Positions 35,497-45,410 are shown, counted from the stretch's first letter. The stretch is DNA of 64,000 nucleotides from Nostocaceae cyanobacterium (GCA_030065825.1 JASJCY010000036.1:1-64000); one strand, 5' to 3'. Numbers and translations are program-made. Notes: generated by a model from the letters alone, not told the origin.

Positions 35497-36708
35497 TTAT
35501 TTGAGAATTGGCAAGCACGCTCTATTTGCAAGAATTTTATTCAGAATATCGGGAATTTCAAACACGGCTTGATTATTTATAGCAGCGACATTAGTACGGT
35601 AACGAGCAAAATTTTCAGGTTCAATCAAGTTCTCAACTGCCTTTTGAATGTGGCGAAAACTTGGGATGGTAATACCTACTTCTTTCTCTTGAATCCAATC
35701 AGCTGCGTATCGTTCCTGTGGTAATGTTAAAAAATTACGTTCCACAATCACGGGTAACTTCATCACCAGTGCCTCACTGATGCTGACATTACCGGGTTTG
35801 CCAATAAAAAAATCGGCAAGATGCATATAGTAGGGAATGTCTTCAGTAAAGGTAACAACCAGACGTTTTTGCAGACTTTGATATCTGCGCAGAAATGAAG
35901 CTACTTCTTGATTGCGTCCGCAAAGAAATATAAGCTGGATTTTTTGTTGGAAATATTCCAGACGCTTGGCAATATCCAGCATTATTTTTGAACCATTAGC
36001 CCCAAATAACACCAATCCCGTGACACAGTCTGGGTCTAAACCCAACCGTTGCCTTTCAATATGGCGATCAACTTCAATCGGTTGATAAAAGCGGGGGTGA
36101 ATCACCAACCCCGAAGTTTTGATAATATGCTGTTTATCTACACCCAAATCCCTTGCTTGTTCTACAGCTTTTTCAGTCCCGCAGACCAGATAATTTTTTG
36201 TTTGCGGTTCTATCCAGTATGCAGGGGGACAATCGGCAAAATCTGTGAGAATGGTGACTACAGGGGTATCTAGCTTTGCCTTCTGTACACTTTCCCAGAG
36301 TGCTTTATTATGAAAAGGCACTACAGAAACTATCAAATCTGGCTGTTGCTGACGCCAATTTTTCTCCAGCAAACTAACATCCAGATTATGCTTGAGTTTA
36401 ATCAGTAATTTATGTACGTGTATGGTTAGCAGATGAATCCACCCCAAACCGTTTTTTTGGATTTGGTCATAAAATTTATCGGAACTCGTTCCCAATAACT
36501 TGGAGATGTCCAGGACTTGATTTTTTTCTCCTGAGGATTCCCCAATGGTGTCTGCAAAGGTGACACTCAATTCCCAGGGTAGTTTTTTCTGCTCAATTAT
36601 TGAACGTATTGCATTATAAGTGGCGTAATGTCCGCCACCACCCCGTAAAACAAGAAGGTTAATTAAAAGCTTTTTTTGTGGACGGGAAGATGCTTGAAAC
36701 CTTTTCAT
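35497..36708 (-). CDS. MGDG-synthase-like glycosyltransferase 1 (GT28)
   Basis: The 403-residue GT-B enzyme has the N-terminal lipid-acceptor loop LRGGGGHYATYNAI (about residues 21-34) and the C-terminal donor site FIGKPGNVSISEALVMKLPVI. This matches the MGDG synthase/MurG group that transfers galactose or glucose from UDP-sugars to lipids. It is one of three paralogues (with 38569-39768 and 41198-42352). They share FADCPP(A/N)(Y/F)WIEP and VIHPRFYQPV or VIHPNFYQPV. Confidence 0.85.
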   Translation of the reverse strand: MKRFQASSRPQKKLLINLLVLRGGGGHYATYNAIRSIIEQKKLPWELSVTFADTIGESSGEKNQVLDISKLLGTSSDKFYDQIQKNGLGWIHLLTIHVHKLLIKLKHNLDVSLLEKNWRQQQPDLIVSVVPFHNKALWESVQKAKLDTPVVTILTDFADCPPAYWIEPQTKNYLVCGTEKAVEQARDLGVDKQHIIKTSGLVIHPRFYQPIEVDRHIERQRLGLDPDCVTGLVLFGANGSKIMLDIAKRLEYFQQKIQLIFLCGRNQEVASFLRRYQSLQKRLVVTFTEDIPYYMHLADFFIGKPGNVSISEALVMKLPVIVERNFLTLPQERYAADWIQEKEVGITIPSFRHIQKAVENLIEPENFARYRTNVAAINNQAVFEIPDILNKILANRACLPILK

Positions 36709-36717
36709 AAATACCTC

Positions 36718-38193
36718 TCATTTATTGCTCTGGGAAATGTAAAAATCCATCAAAGCTTTAACAGGCTTGAACTGCATGGATTTAACAGCCAATTTTTTGA
36801 CAGTATTTGCAACCGCAAGAGCGGCTGTGTTGGACTGGATTTTGGCGATCGCCGTTATTACGTCATCGATGCCTTGTTGTCCTGCCCTAAAAACGGACTC
36901 ATCCAGCCAAATCGCTTCACCCTCACTGGCTCGTTCTGCTTCAGGAAAGCTCATAGCCTTAAAGTCGAAATACTGCGGGAAAGCACTGGGCACTGGTAGT
37001 CGGGAAAGCTGGGGCTGGAACAGATCGTAACGGTGCATTGCCGGGTAGCCAGCCCAGCAAGGAATACCTTCGGTGTACAGCGCTAGGCATACCTGATCAT
37101 GGTTGGCACCAAATACCTTGGGTTCTATGGCAAAAATATATCGATAGAATGAGCGTTTGCTATGGCGGGGATCGTGTTTTAATAGGCGTACACCAGGGAC
37201 TTCCCCTAGCCGTTTTTCCAAGTAATTCACCATAGCTTCACGTTGGGCTACCTGTTCAGGAAACCGCTCCAGGGCTACATTGCCCAAAGCCGCTTGTATT
37301 TCGGTCATGCGGTAGTTTGTACCCAGGGTGAAAACTTGTTCCTGGTTGCCCAATTTAGCTAATTCATAAAGTAATTGAGACAGGTTGTTTCCTCCCTGCA
37401 TGGATGTCTGCTCTTCTAATACAGGGGGACGTCCGCAGTTAATAATACTGGCTGCCCGGTCGGCTAGTTCCTGGGTACGGCATAGTAGCACTCCTCCCTC
37501 CCCAGTGGTTAAAATTTTCGACGATTGGAAGCTAAAGGAGCCGAAGTGCCCAATGGTACCCGCACCCTGACCATTCCACTGGGCACCGTGGGCGTGGGCG
37601 CAATCTTCTATTACAATCAGGTTATGGTGTTTGGCGATCGCCATTATGGCATCCATATCTGCCATTTGCGCTCCCAGGTGGACGGGAATGATTGCCCGGG
37701 TTTTTGCTGTAATTGCTGCTTCAATTGCTACAGGATTAATGCAGTAAGTGTTGGGGTCGATATCCACAATCACTGGAATAGCTCCAGCCGCCATCGGTGC
37801 GCCAGCAGTTGCTTGGAATGTATAAGCGGGGACAATCACCTCATCTCCCCAGCCGATATTCACTGCTCGTAGAGCCACTTCCATTGTTACTGTGCCGTTG
37901 ACCATGGGTACAGCAAAATCACCGCCCTGCATTGCGGTAAACTGTTTCGCAAATGCTAGGGTCTGTGGACCAGGGTAAGGGGCACCTCCCCAGCGTCCGG
38001 ACTGGATGACTGTTGTTACCGCTTCCACATCTCGACGGTCAACAACGGGCCATTGTGGATAAGGTTCAGTGCGGACTGGTGTACCTCCCAGTATCGCCAG
38101 TTTATCAGTTGCAGAAATTCCGGAAACTTGAGCCATCTGTGTGTTCTTTTTTGACGCACTAGCAGAGTTATTCTCAACTGATGTGTATTGCAT
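36718..38193 (-). CDS. DegT/DnrJ/EryC1/StrS-type aminotransferase
   Basis: Start set at 38193 (MQYTSVENN, with AAAGGGGG before it). The frame runs on to 38256, but that part lies inside a palindromic repeat. The 491-residue PLP enzyme has KLAILGGTPVR near the start, VIEDCAHAHGAQW and the PLP-lysine loop FSFQSSKILTTGEGG. The GGTPVR...WPVVD opening is shared with sugar and cyclitol aminotransferases (scyllo-inosose type). It probably aminates a keto-sugar or keto-cyclitol used by the neighbouring glycosyltransferases. It is longer than usual (about 400), with an extra C-terminal helical tail. Confidence 0.85.
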   Translation of the reverse strand: MQYTSVENNSASASKKNTQMAQVSGISATDKLAILGGTPVRTEPYPQWPVVDRRDVEAVTTVIQSGRWGGAPYPGPQTLAFAKQFTAMQGGDFAVPMVNGTVTMEVALRAVNIGWGDEVIVPAYTFQATAGAPMAAGAIPVIVDIDPNTYCINPVAIEAAITAKTRAIIPVHLGAQMADMDAIMAIAKHHNLIVIEDCAHAHGAQWNGQGAGTIGHFGSFSFQSSKILTTGEGGVLLCRTQELADRAASIINCGRPPVLEEQTSMQGGNNLSQLLYELAKLGNQEQVFTLGTNYRMTEIQAALGNVALERFPEQVAQREAMVNYLEKRLGEVPGVRLLKHDPRHSKRSFYRYIFAIEPKVFGANHDQVCLALYTEGIPCWAGYPAMHRYDLFQPQLSRLPVPSAFPQYFDFKAMSFPEAERASEGEAIWLDESVFRAGQQGIDDVITAIAKIQSNTAALAVANTVKKLAVKSMQFKPVKALMDFYISQSNK

Positions 38194-38223
38194 AATTAAC
38201 GCCCCCTTTGCTAAGCTCTCGTT

Positions 38224-38335
38224 ACTCTCGTTACAAGGTTTTACCTTGTAATGCATCTGTTGGAGGCTCTGCCTCCCATGAAGTCTGGAGGCAGAGCCTC
38301 CCTAAAATGCGTTTCCAGTCTGAGCCTGGAAACGA
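38224..38335. repeat. ACTCGTTTCCAGGC-type repeat, copy in inverted orientation
   Basis: CTCGTTACAAGGT...GGAGGCTCTGCCTCC...TTTCCAGTCTGAGCCTGGAAACGAGTT, the reverse of the copies at 12800 and 63689. It sits just upstream of the aminotransferase start and creates a false N-terminal extension. The rest of 38336-38568 is non-coding with a GCCTGCGTAGGCAGGC hairpin. Confidence 0.88.
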
Positions 38336-38568
38336 GTTAACTGACATCTTGCACGCCTCGTATTAATACTGACTTTAAATGTTATTAATAAACATTTATT
38401 ATTATCAATAACAGGAAAAAACAGGGTTTTTAGCCTGCGTAGGCAGGCTACCCTAACGGGAAGCCGCACTCTCCGAGAAGCCTCGCTCCGCTCGTCTACC
38501 GCGTCTAGTACTTGTATAGTTCCTCACCCTTCTAGGGTGCAGGTGCAAGATATGAGTTATCGAGTTAT

Positions 38569-39768
38569 CTAGCTTTGGGTAGCTACGGGCACAGGCTGGT
38601 TTAAGTAGGACTGTTCTAGGGTTCTTTGCAAAAGATCGACTACTTCAAATACTGCCTGGTTATTAAAGGTGTGGAGATTAGCCCGATAGCGAGAATAATT
38701 TTCGGGCTGAATTAGCTGGGTAACAGCTTGCTTGATGTCCCGAAAATTAGAAATTACAATGCCAACATCTTTATCGGTAATCCATTGGGAGCAGTATTTT
38801 TCCTGAATCATAGTTGAGGCATTGCGTTCTGTAATCACGGGCAAATTCATCGCCATAGCCTCGCTGATGCTAACGTTACCTGGCTTACCAATAAAAAAGT
38901 CGGCAAGATGCATATAGTAAGGAATATCTTCAGTAAAGGTAGTCACAAACCGCTTCTGCAAACCTTGACTTTGATGGAGTGCTAAAGCTAATTCTTGATT
39001 ACGTCCGCAAAGAAAGATAAGTTGCAGTTTGTCTTGCAAACATTCGAGACGTTTAGCAATATCAAGCATAACTTTAGAGCCATTGCCGCCAAACATTACC
39101 AGACCTGTGGGACAATCGGGGTCTAACCCTAATTGTTGTCTTTGACTACGTCTATCCCAAGAAACGGGTTGATAAAAGTTAGGATGAATCACCAGTCCGG
39201 AAGTTTTGACGATCAGATCCTCTTCTACTCCCAGATCACGAGCTTGTTCTACTGCTTTTTCAGTTGCACAGACCAAATAATTTCCGGTTCCCGGTTCTAT
39301 CCAAAATGCGGGTGGACAATCCGCAAAATCTGTCATAACTGTCACTAGAGGAGTACCGGGTTTTGCCTTCTGAAGACTCTCCCAAATCGCTTTATTGAAT
39401 AAAGGCATGACCGAAACAACCAGATCGGGTTGTTGTTGATGCCAGAGTTCCTCAAAGAGGCTGACACCCATCTTGTAATTGAGTTTGACTAATAGCTTGT
39501 TGAGACGCATCAGTAGGGGCCACAGCCATGTCCAGCCACTTTTTACCATATGATTGTATATATCATGGGCTGAGAAACCAAACATATCATAGGCATTTTT
39601 CACTTTATTTTCTTGTGATAAACCCGTAATTATGTCATCCATATCGGTGACTTGGAATTCCCAAGGGAGTTGTTCTTTCTCAGCAATAGCACGCATGGCG
39701 TGATAGGTAGCGTAATGTCCTCCGCCTCCCTGTCCAGTAACTACATTAATCGAAAACTTTCTTTTCAT
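38569..39768 (-). CDS. MGDG-synthase-like glycosyltransferase 2 (GT28)
   Basis: Start set at 39768 (MKRKFSINVVTG), which has GGAGGTTTGG directly before it. The 399-residue enzyme has TGQGGGGHYATYHAMR and a C-terminal FIGKPGNVSISEAMAMNLPVI, as in MGDG synthase/MurG enzymes. It is the closest sister of the enzyme at 35497-36708, and the pair probably arose by duplication around the aminotransferase. It likely adds a hexose from a UDP-sugar to a lipid acceptor at the membrane. Confidence 0.85.
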   Translation of the reverse strand: MKRKFSINVVTGQGGGGHYATYHAMRAIAEKEQLPWEFQVTDMDDIITGLSQENKVKNAYDMFGFSAHDIYNHMVKSGWTWLWPLLMRLNKLLVKLNYKMGVSLFEELWHQQQPDLVVSVMPLFNKAIWESLQKAKPGTPLVTVMTDFADCPPAFWIEPGTGNYLVCATEKAVEQARDLGVEEDLIVKTSGLVIHPNFYQPVSWDRRSQRQQLGLDPDCPTGLVMFGGNGSKVMLDIAKRLECLQDKLQLIFLCGRNQELALALHQSQGLQKRFVTTFTEDIPYYMHLADFFIGKPGNVSISEAMAMNLPVITERNASTMIQEKYCSQWITDKDVGIVISNFRDIKQAVTQLIQPENYSRYRANLHTFNNQAVFEVVDLLQRTLEQSYLNQPVPVATQS

Positions 39769-39892
39769 CCAAACCTCCATTTAGTATCAAATTTTTCAGC
39801 AATTTAAAAGGCAAAATTCAAAATCTACAATGTTATTAAACGAGTATTACTCCCTTCGGTCTTCTAAGATTACCTATAAAAATTTCTCCCCC

Positions 39893-39965
39893 TCTTCCCA
39901 CTCTTCCCCCTCTTCCCACTCTTCCCACTCTTCCCACTCTTCCCACTTTTCCCACTCTTCCCCCT
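39893..39965. repeat. (CTCTTCCCA)n simple repeat
   Basis: About eight tandem copies of CTCTTCCC(A/C) between the glycosyltransferase 2 and mutase genes. Confidence 0.88.
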
Positions 39966-39986
39966 CTGACTCAATTCGGTAATCTT

Positions 39987-41156
39987 CTAGCGGGACAGGA
40001 GTAGCTTCTTTTCCTCCCTTTGAGATTCCTGCATTGGATTTGCTATTTCTTTCTCAAACAAACCTAAAGCTCGAACTACGGCTTGATCCATGTCATAATA
40101 TTTGTAATTTCCCAATCGTCCAGCAAAGAGAACGGTTCCGTTAAGCTTTTCTACCTCTTTGAGGTAAAGGTTGAGTCGATGGCGATTTTCTTCGTTCAAA
40201 ATGGGATAGTAAGGGTCATTTTTTCCCGGTACATAAGCTTGGGGATATTCCATTACTAAGGTAGTTTTGGGAGAAGTTTGTCCTGACAAATACTTCTGTT
40301 CTGTGATGCGGGTAATCTCGTAGTCATTGGGGTAGTTAACTGTACCCACTTCTTGATAATATTCTTGGTCTAAAGTCTCGAATTGAAAGCGGATACTGCG
40401 ATAGGGTAATTCCCCATACATATAGTCAAAAAAAGTATCAATTGATCCGGTACAAATTATCCGGTTAAACTTAACATCGTTAATAACCTCGCGATAATCT
40501 GTATTCAATAATACCTTGATGTTGGGATGAGCTAACATGCGTCGGAACATTTCTGTATACCCTAGCTTAGGCATAGCCTGGTATGGGTCTTGAAAGTAAC
40601 GGTTATCCCTACTGATATAAACGGGCACACGCCCTGTAACGCCGCGATCAAGTTCCTCTGGTTTCACACCCCATTGCTTCATGGTGTAGCGGAGGAAGAT
40701 ATTTTCATAGATATAATCAGCTAAAAAAGCTAAGTCACCACTAGCACTTTCACGCAGTTTTAAGATAGGTACTTTGACTCCAAAACCAAAGTTTTCTAGA
40801 AGTAAATTTTCTAGCTTTTCTGCATATTTTGGCGGAAATAGGGCATAAAGGGAATTGAGATTAAAAGGAATAGGAACTTTCTTACCTTCTATTACTCCCA
40901 ATACATGATGATGGTAGTGTCTCCATTCTGTAAATTGGCAGAGATAATCCCAAACTTTCTTACATTTGGTATGAAAAATATGTGGTCCATATTTATGAAC
41001 TAGAATGCCATGTTCGTTGTAATAATCGTAGGCATTTCCGCCAATATGGTCTCGCTGTTCTACAATTAGTACTCGCTGTCCTAGCTGAGTTGCTATGCGT
41101 TCAGCCATTACACAAGCTGAGTATCCTGCCCCTATGATTAGCCAATCAAATATCAT
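39987..41156 (-). CDS. glf: UDP-galactopyranose mutase
   Basis: The 389-residue flavoprotein has the FAD motif IIGAGYSACVMAERIA (about residues 7-22), RDHIGGNAYDY, HKYGPHIFHT and the C-terminal FAGRLGNYKYYDMDQ, all diagnostic of Glf. It interconverts UDP-galactopyranose and UDP-galactofuranose. The active-site arginine and histidine regions look intact. Its presence implies that the product, or a linked glycan, carries galactofuranose. Confidence 0.93.
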   Translation of the reverse strand: MIFDWLIIGAGYSACVMAERIATQLGQRVLIVEQRDHIGGNAYDYYNEHGILVHKYGPHIFHTKCKKVWDYLCQFTEWRHYHHHVLGVIEGKKVPIPFNLNSLYALFPPKYAEKLENLLLENFGFGVKVPILKLRESASGDLAFLADYIYENIFLRYTMKQWGVKPEELDRGVTGRVPVYISRDNRYFQDPYQAMPKLGYTEMFRRMLAHPNIKVLLNTDYREVINDVKFNRIICTGSIDTFFDYMYGELPYRSIRFQFETLDQEYYQEVGTVNYPNDYEITRITEQKYLSGQTSPKTTLVMEYPQAYVPGKNDPYYPILNEENRHRLNLYLKEVEKLNGTVLFAGRLGNYKYYDMDQAVVRALGLFEKEIANPMQESQREEKKLLLSR

Positions 41157-41197
41157 TTATTTCATCCTGGTTATTTCTTGAATAGTAGCTTTTTTTT

Positions 41198-42352
41198 TTA
41201 AACTTGAATGAGTTTTTGGGTAGTTTTTAAATCGGAGTTTTCTAGAATTTTTTGCAAAATATCTATAACTTCAAATACAGCCCGATTGTGATAATTTTCA
41301 ACAGGTTTTTTATAACTAGGAAAGTTTTCAGGTGCGATGAGTTTTGCAACTGCTTTGTTAATATCCCGAAAATTATCAACTACAATGCCCAATTGATTAT
41401 CTACAAGCCAATCAGCAGTAGCTCTTTCTTGAAACAAAGTCATGGTATTATTGCATTCTGTAATTACTGGCAATTTCCTGGCTATTGCTTCGCTTACACC
41501 CACACTGCCCGGTTTACCAATAAAGAAATCACATAAATCCATATAGTAGGGAATTTGGCTGGTAAAACCTTCAACAAATTTGGGGAAACGACTCGAAAAA
41601 TTTTGCAATTCAGTTGCTAATTTTTGATTGCGTCCGCAGATAAAAATAAGTTGGATTTCTAGGGATGAATTTTCTAAACGTTTGGCAATTTCTAGCATTT
41701 CTGGCGCACCATAACTACCAAAAATAACTAAGCCAGTGGGTAAATCTGGATTGAGTCCTAAACGTTGTCTTTCAATAGCGCGATTAACTGTCACAGGTTG
41801 ATAAAATCGGGGGTGAATCACTACTCCGGAAGTTTGGTAAATTCTTGACTCTGGATAACCAAAAGATTGTGCCTGTTTAACTGCTTTTTGGGAAGGACAA
41901 ATTAGCAACTGTTCTTGTGGTTCAATCCAAAAATTGGGAGGACAATCAGCAAAATCTGTAATGGAAGTAATGAAGGGAGTTTCTGGTAGTTCTGCTTGCA
42001 AGCTTTCACAAAGTACTCGATTGATTAGTGGCATTAAGGAAACAACTAAATCGGTTTGATGTTCGCGCCAATATTTTTTCAGTAAGTTGCACCAAGCACG
42101 ATGACGTAAGCGAATTTCTAGTTTAAATAAGGGAACTGATAAGGGGTCGTTAATTAGTTTTGCCCACTTTTTTTTGAGAACTAAATTGTTGTATACAAAT
42201 TGGGGTCTACTGGTGCCAAAAATTTCTTTGAAAACTTCGACTACTTCAACTTGCCAAGGTAATTCTCTCTTTTCAATTACTTCTTTCAAAGCATTAGCGG
42301 TGCTGCGATGACCTGCACCCATGTCGTAGATTGTGAAATATACTTTTTTCAT
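41198..42352 (-). CDS. MGDG-synthase-like glycosyltransferase 3 (GT28)
   Basis: The 384-residue enzyme is the third and most divergent paralogue. Its N-terminal loop reads TIYDMGAGHRSTANALKEV, closer to classical MGDG synthase (DxGxGHRA) than the GGGGHYATY of the other two. The donor site reads FIGKPGSVGVSEAIARKLPVI. It probably adds a different sugar or acts at a different step. It starts 77 bp after the SDR gene end. Confidence 0.85.
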   Translation of the reverse strand: MKKVYFTIYDMGAGHRSTANALKEVIEKRELPWQVEVVEVFKEIFGTSRPQFVYNNLVLKKKWAKLINDPLSVPLFKLEIRLRHRAWCNLLKKYWREHQTDLVVSLMPLINRVLCESLQAELPETPFITSITDFADCPPNFWIEPQEQLLICPSQKAVKQAQSFGYPESRIYQTSGVVIHPRFYQPVTVNRAIERQRLGLNPDLPTGLVIFGSYGAPEMLEIAKRLENSSLEIQLIFICGRNQKLATELQNFSSRFPKFVEGFTSQIPYYMDLCDFFIGKPGSVGVSEAIARKLPVITECNNTMTLFQERATADWLVDNQLGIVVDNFRDINKAVAKLIAPENFPSYKKPVENYHNRAVFEVIDILQKILENSDLKTTQKLIQV

Positions 42353-42429
42353 CTCCTATCCTCCTCTAAGTAAGTCGTTTTATATGCTGGCTATGATTGA
42401 TAAATAAATATTTTTAAAACCTAAAAACT

Positions 42430-43281
42430 TTATTTTTTTACTAAAAACTTGGTTTTATTTAAATTTTTTATCCGCATTTGATTTCGCTCAGTTACCCCCA
42501 GCCACCGATTAACTGTGTCTGCTAACCTGGGAAAAATTTGTTCTGTAGCTAATAATAACTTGGTAAAATTCTGCATAATGATATTGCCATTCACAATTAA
42601 CTCTGCCTGGTTTTTTTCAATAGCTTGGATAACTGCTTTAGCCACATCTTCTGCTTTCGATAAGCCTGCTAATTTGGGTGCAGGTACACCAGTATCTGCA
42701 AGTAATCCATAGTTGGAAATATATCCAGGACAAATAGTGGAAATATTCACACCAGTACCAACTAATTCTTGCCTGACAGCATTACTCCACATCAATAATC
42801 CAGCTTTACTGGCAGAATAAATACTGTCATAAGGATGTCCTTTTTTAGCTGCAAGGGAGGCAATATTAACAATATGACCATTACCTTGGCTTAACATATT
42901 TGGTAGTAGCAACCGAGTTAATTCCATCGCAGCTATTAAATTGATGGATAAAACTGACTGGATATCAGCAAGAGAGTAATTTTGAAAGGCTTTATATATT
43001 TCTATCCCAGCGTTGTTAATTAAAATGTCAACTGAACCAACAAGCTGTTCAATTTTTTCTACCAAGATTGGTAGTTGTTCTACATTGCTGATGTCAAAGG
43101 AAATGCCTATTCCTTTACCACCTAAAGCATTTATTTCTGCACAAACTTGATCCAGTCCCTCTTGGGAACGAGAAACACAAATGATAGTTGCTTGTTTTTG
43201 TGCTAATTCATTAGCAATGAATCTGCCAATACCCCGCGATGCACCTGTTAAAAGTATTTTTTTACCTGTTATGATTGTCAT
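42430..43281 (-). CDS. Short-chain dehydrogenase/reductase
   Basis: The 283-residue SDR has TGASRGIGRFIA (residues about 13-24), LINNAGIEIY, the catalytic Ser in VNIASLAAKKG and Tyr-x3-Lys in YSASKAG. The C-terminal tail is basic and partly hydrophobic. It could reduce the beta-keto group made by the KS, since the KS protein carries no ketoreductase, or act on a sugar. Confidence 0.85.
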   Translation of the reverse strand: MTIITGKKILLTGASRGIGRFIANELAQKQATIICVSRSQEGLDQVCAEINALGGKGIGISFDISNVEQLPILVEKIEQLVGSVDILINNAGIEIYKAFQNYSLADIQSVLSINLIAAMELTRLLLPNMLSQGNGHIVNIASLAAKKGHPYDSIYSASKAGLLMWSNAVRQELVGTGVNISTICPGYISNYGLLADTGVPAPKLAGLSKAEDVAKAVIQAIEKNQAELIVNGNIIMQNFTKLLLATEQIFPRLADTVNRWLGVTERNQMRIKNLNKTKFLVKK

Positions 43282-43390
43282 CTGAACTATAGTTATTGGT
43301 GTGGAATTACTAAATCATTTGTAAGAAGAAATTAACCGCAGAGAACGCAATGAACACAGAGAGAATGAATGAGGGTTTAAGTTCTCTTTC

Positions 43391-43494
43391 ACACATCTTG
43401 CACCTGGGTCAGAAACCGGGTTTACCCTCGAATATTGACCTGTCAAAACCTTAATTTTAGGTTTATAAACCCGGTTTCTCTATGCAAGATATGA
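43391..43494. repeat. AGAAACCGGGTTT-type palindromic repeat, copy B
   Basis: CACATCTTGCACC...CAGAAACCGGGTTTA...TAAACCCGGTTTCT...TGCAAGATATGA, nearly identical to 9949-10071 but lacking about 20 bp near the end. It lies between the SDR and the TubC-domain gene. Its presence inside the inserted segment shows that this repeat family is shared with the chromosome. Confidence 0.88.
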
Positions 43495-43556
43495 CCTTTT
43501 TTATAAACGCGCAGCAGCTTTCCATAGGGTAGGGGGATTTAAGGAGATAGAAACTA

Positions 43557-45410
43557 TTATTTAAGAGAAGCAAAATATTTACCTCCTAGTTCAATCTGTT
43601 GTTGTTGAATTCCGGTTGCTAATCTTGTTAATAAATACTCCAAATTACTGGTGATAATATTTGTGCCGTGGTCTGGTTCTATTAAACTAGCTAAAGCAAT
43701 TTTACTATCATTGTTTTCAGCGATATTGTGAATATTGAGAAAGTTAAAAACTCCTGATTCATAAGTTCCACAAGGTACAGATGGATTTTCAACTCCAGCA
43801 TAATATTCGTGGGATTCAAACCATTGCCTGGAAGGATATCCATGAAAATGAATTATCGGGGCACCTTCTTGAATTAATTGAGGTGTATATAGTGCTGTTG
43901 CAAGGGCAATTGCTACCATTACATAGGTATCGTAAGAAGGTTTAATATCTACTTCGTTCGTGTTCATTCCTAAAGGTAATTGTAGACATAATTGATTTTT
44001 TAAACCCATTCTAACAATATCACGCTCTAGATTTAAAGCTGTTTTATTTGCCCCGGAACGAGAACATACCAGCCAAATATCAGGAATTTGCTTGTAGACA
44101 TATTTATCTTTTATCTTGGTTTTTATATATCTTCTTCCAATGTTGTTTTGACGAACTTCATTGTTACTAAATCCATCTACAGATAATAAATCCTCCCACT
44201 GATTGGCTGATATTTCTACAGTACCAACGTATTGTGGTGGTTCTGCATAAGCTACAAAACCATAGGAAACACCAGTTCTACCATTGACAATTGAATCAAC
44301 AATATCTCTATGGGATTTCCTTTTGATAATTTCACTGAGTTTAAAGCCAGAAGGATATAATCCTGTTGTTGCTAATTCCTTACTTAATTCCACCAATTTT
44401 GCAGCATAATTAGATTGCTTTGGCTCGTATTTATCTACCTCAAATTGGCTTATAGGTAGAGGAGCAATTGGTACATATATTTTGGGAATTAAGGATTTAG
44501 CAACGAAATTATCAAATTTTTCTCTAGGAAAGACCGAATCGGAAAGATTCATGTTTAATATAGAAATATGGGTATTAGATACACCAATAACTATTTCCGA
44601 AAATGTCTTAACTAGGGTATTAATACCAATTCCTATTTTTCCTTCGTATGGAAGTTGCGAATCAACAAAATTCTTGTCTAATTCTGTAATTAATATCACC
44701 TGTGTAGATGTAGGATCTTCAAGACGCTGAATTGCATGGTCTTCAGCCCAACCAATTAACTGGGCAATTTTTGCGACCGATACTTTTTTATCTTTCCCAC
44801 TCAAGTGAGAAGAGATTTGATAATATTTTTCTGCTATCCAACTTTTGATTTTACCAATGAAATTAATCGGTCTTTCAACATCAATAACAGCATTAACATC
44901 TGCTTTGACTACCCGCATCTTCATGCTTTTATTCCACTTAACTAGTGGAATCGGAATTTCATAGTGAAACTCCCTTGTTGCTTCTTGCCAAGAACAAATT
45001 TGAACTCCCTGATTTTGAAGTTTTTGCTCTAACTCTCCTCGAAACTTCAATATTTCTATTTCTTTTTCTTTATTTTTAAATCCTTTTGGTAATGGTCTAA
45101 AAGTTACTTTTAGTTGTTTCGCCATCACCTGCGGATTGATAATTGGTGATTTGAAATCCATGGGCATTCTCTGACAATATCCACCAATTAAACGACCGAT
45201 TGTTTGTAGACTTAATCCCGTAGCGGTATCACTGGAATTGTGATTATTATCACGCAAAAAAGCGATAATTTCGGTTTTGCGTGCGGCTATATCTGCCTGG
45301 AGTTGTGGAGTCAAGATTCCTTTAGGAGAATTAATCTTGAGTTTGTCCTTATCAGCCCACAAATTAACACCCTGTTGAGTAAGATTTGTCAAAAGTTCTG
45401 ATACATTCAT
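43557..45410 (-). CDS. TubC-type docking domain fused to a large domain of unknown function
   Basis: Residues 1-53 of the 617 form a TubC_N docking domain (SELLTNLTQQGVNLWADKDK, then LQADIAARKTEIIAFLRD), which normally tethers NRPS/PKS modules. The remaining 560 residues match no family I know. Visible features are VVKADVNAVIDVERP (about 170-185), an Arg/Lys-rich central part, a Ser/Gly stretch VCSRSGANKTALNLERDI, and IHFHGYPSRQWFESHEYYAGVENPSVPCGTYESGVFNFLNIHN (about 525-567), rich in His, Cys and acids. It has no signal or membrane segment. A docked, cluster-specific enzyme is a reasonable inference. Confidence 0.7.
   Translation of the reverse strand: MNVSELLTNLTQQGVNLWADKDKLKINSPKGILTPQLQADIAARKTEIIAFLRDNNHNSSDTATGLSLQTIGRLIGGYCQRMPMDFKSPIINPQVMAKQLKVTFRPLPKGFKNKEKEIEILKFRGELEQKLQNQGVQICSWQEATREFHYEIPIPLVKWNKSMKMRVVKADVNAVIDVERPINFIGKIKSWIAEKYYQISSHLSGKDKKVSVAKIAQLIGWAEDHAIQRLEDPTSTQVILITELDKNFVDSQLPYEGKIGIGINTLVKTFSEIVIGVSNTHISILNMNLSDSVFPREKFDNFVAKSLIPKIYVPIAPLPISQFEVDKYEPKQSNYAAKLVELSKELATTGLYPSGFKLSEIIKRKSHRDIVDSIVNGRTGVSYGFVAYAEPPQYVGTVEISANQWEDLLSVDGFSNNEVRQNNIGRRYIKTKIKDKYVYKQIPDIWLVCSRSGANKTALNLERDIVRMGLKNQLCLQLPLGMNTNEVDIKPSYDTYVMVAIALATALYTPQLIQEGAPIIHFHGYPSRQWFESHEYYAGVENPSVPCGTYESGVFNFLNIHNIAENNDSKIALASLIEPDHGTNIITSNLEYLLTRLATGIQQQQIELGGKYFASLK

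Noticed and set aside
38194-38256. N-terminal extension of the DegT aminotransferase
   Set aside because: The extra codons fall in a dispersed repeat. The start at 38193 has a good ribosome site and family-like sequence follows.
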